Positions 8,495 through 9,775 of a stretch of DNA of 9,775 bases are shown in pieces. The translations under genes and the position numbers were made by a program. Positions within the stretch are counted from its first letter, which is position 1, and each line of letters opens with the position of its first letter. Source of the DNA: JBBQYA01 sp038209155 (GTDB lineage: Bacteria > Bacteroidota > Bacteroidia > Sphingobacteriales > Sphingobacteriaceae); the NCBI GenBank assembly GCA_038209155.1, contig JBBQYA010000099.1, positions 1 through 9,775 on the forward strand, read 5' to 3'. A model generated the notes under the pieces. That model was not told the DNA's origin. It made no database searches and saw only the letters and a list, made by a program, of their open reading frames with translations.

Positions 8495-9534
8495 TGAAAA
8501 AAAATCTTCTTGAATTTACCAATAAAGGCATTTATTGCAAGCAAGGAGATTTTTACATAGACCCATGGCAATCGGTAGATTTTGCAGTAATTACCCATGC
8601 ACATTCTGATCATGCTCGATGGGGAAGTAAATATTATTTAGCTCAACATCTTTCAAAAGAAATACTACTTTACAGATTAGGTGCAGAAATAAATTTACAA
8701 ACTATTGAATACAATGAAGCTGTAAGCAGAAACGGAGTAAAAATTTCACTTCATCCTGCTGGACATATAATTGGATCTGCACAAATCCGAATAGAATATA
8801 AAGGGGAGGTATGGGTAGTTTCTGGAGATTACAAATTGGAAGATGATGGAGTAAGCACCCCTTTTGAAATTGTTAAATGCCATAGTTTCATCACTGAATC
8901 TACTTTTGGAATGCCTGTATACAAATGGAAACCTCAAGTAGAAATTTTTAATGGGGTAAATGAATGGTGGAACAAGAATAACAAAGAAGGCAAAACAAGT
9001 TTATTGATTGGGTATTCATTAGGCAAAGCTCAAAGACTTCTTCAAAATTTAGAACATAGTATAGCTCCGATTTTTGCTCATGGCGTTATTGCAAATACCA
9101 ATGATGCTTTAATTAAAAATGGAATAAATTTATTTCCAGCTCAAAGAATTACAAAAGAAACTACAAAAGAAGAAGTAAAAGGCGCCATGATTCTTGCCCC
9201 ACCATCTGCAGTTGGAACTCCTTGGATGCGAAGGTTCTTTCCTTATTCTTTAGGCTATTGTTCGGGTTGGATGAGTATTAGAGGAGCTAAAAAAAGGCGA
9301 GCTGCCGACCGAGGTTTTGTACTTTCTGACCATGCAGATTGGGAAGGATTAATCACAGCAATAAAAGCAACCGAAGCAGAAAATATTTATGTGACCCATG
9401 GTTACACGGCTACTTTTTCTAAATATTTAAATGAAAATGGATGGAATTCCCAAGAGGTACACACCCTATATGGTGGAGATGAAAGTGTGGAGGAGGATTT
9501 GGCGGTTTTAGAAAAAGAAATTAATGTAATTTAA
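8494..9534 (+). CDS. Ligase-associated DNA exonuclease (metallo-beta-lactamase fold)
   Basis: A predicted metal-dependent DNA nuclease of the group encoded next to ATP-dependent DNA ligases in many bacteria. The 346-residue product has the metallo-beta-lactamase signature HAHSDH (35-40), then PAGHIIGSAQ (88-97, His91), SGDYK (110-114, Asp112), ESTFGMP (135-141), a LSDHADW segment (277-283, with Asp279 and His280) and VTHGYT (300-305, His302). This motif series resembles the SNM1/CPSF-like nuclease branch. The characterised relatives are manganese-dependent DNA nucleases, as I recall from work on this repair gene cluster. The protein has no signal peptide and acts in the cytoplasm. It starts in a TAATG overlap with prc and ends 12 bp before the ligase start, so it is probably in the same transcript as the ligase. 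The pairing with the ligase makes the family assignment firm; polarity and substrate are not visible here. Confidence 0.93.
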   Translation: MKKNLLEFTNKGIYCKQGDFYIDPWQSVDFAVITHAHSDHARWGSKYYLAQHLSKEILLYRLGAEINLQTIEYNEAVSRNGVKISLHPAGHIIGSAQIRIEYKGEVWVVSGDYKLEDDGVSTPFEIVKCHSFITESTFGMPVYKWKPQVEIFNGVNEWWNKNNKEGKTSLLIGYSLGKAQRLLQNLEHSIAPIFAHGVIANTNDALIKNGINLFPAQRITKETTKEEVKGAMILAPPSAVGTPWMRRFFPYSLGYCSGWMSIRGAKKRRAADRGFVLSDHADWEGLITAIKATEAENIYVTHGYTATFSKYLNENGWNSQEVHTLYGGDESVEEDLAVLEKEINVI

Positions 9535-9546
9535 CCTAAAATCAAA

Positions 9547-9775
9547 TTGAAAAATTTTGCAAATTTATTTTCTCAACTAGATGAAACGAATAAGACTAAT
9601 GAAAAAGTTAGTGTTTTAGAAGAATACTTTGCAAGTGTAAGTGATGCTGATAAAATAAATACTCTTGCTTTATTTACCGGCCGAAAACCTAAAAGACAAA
9701 TCAATAGCACACTTTTAAGAAATTGGGCAATAGAGCTATCTGGTATTCCAGATTGGCTTTTCGAAGAGTCTTACC
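9547..9775 (+). CDS. ATP-dependent DNA ligase, exonuclease-associated family (partial, N-terminus only)
   Basis: 76 codons are visible before the right edge. The translation begins (L/M)KNFANLFSQLDETNKTNEKV and later reads LFTGRKPKRQINSTLLRNW, then IPDWLFEESY. This is the characteristic N-terminal DNA-binding region of the ATP-dependent ligases found with the preceding exonuclease (the PP_1105 / cisplatin-damage-response type). The catalytic Lys motif lies beyond the window. No in-frame ATG exists between the exonuclease stop and the window end. TTG at 9547, 12 bp after that stop, places the start exactly where family members begin, so TTG is the likely start codon. The enzyme would seal nicks after end processing by the exonuclease. 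An Lhr-type helicase and a metallophosphoesterase often complete the cluster and may follow downstream. Confidence 0.88.
   Translation, partial: MKNFANLFSQLDETNKTNEKVSVLEEYFASVSDADKINTLALFTGRKPKRQINSTLLRNWAIELSGIPDWLFEESY

Overview
The window looks like chromosomal DNA of a low-GC member of the Bacteroidota. The evidence is a secreted protein with a C-terminal type IX secretion sorting domain, signal peptides ending in Ser-Gln, A/T-rich translation starts without clear Shine-Dalgarno sequences, and strong A/T-biased codon use. I cannot name the genus. No RNA gene, CRISPR array, insertion sequence or phage gene was seen. Every complete gene appears intact.

Layout. (1) Positions 1-1765, minus strand: a large secreted protein with a LamG-like region, an FN3-like module and a type IX sorting domain. 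Its last residues lie beyond the left edge. (2) Positions 1782-4397, minus strand: cyanophycin synthetase (cphA). (3) Positions 4398-4607: a 210-bp divergent intergenic region that must hold the promoters in both directions. (4) Positions 4608-6356, plus strand: cyanophycinase (cphB) and a Thr-type isoaspartyl peptidase (iaaA), with stop and start codons directly abutting. (5) Positions 6440-8494, plus strand: a periplasmic tail-specific protease of the Prc family. (6) Positions 8494-9534, plus strand: a metallo-beta-lactamase-fold, ligase-associated DNA exonuclease whose ATG overlaps the prc stop by one base. (7) Position 9547 to the right edge, plus strand: the N-terminus of the partner ATP-dependent DNA ligase, apparently starting at TTG.

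How the genes work together. CphA polymerises Asp and Arg into the storage polymer cyanophycin using ATP. CphB cuts the polymer to beta-Asp-Arg dipeptides, and IaaA would split these isopeptide bonds to free Asp and Arg. The cphA/cphB-iaaA block is therefore a complete store-and-recover nitrogen/carbon module outside the cyanobacteria. All three proteins lack signal peptides, so the cycle is cytosolic. The exonuclease and ligase are the start of a known bacterial DNA repair cluster (exonuclease, ligase, Lhr-type helicase, phosphoesterase) that probably continues past the right edge. The secreted protein and the Prc protease look like neighbours rather than parts of either pathway.
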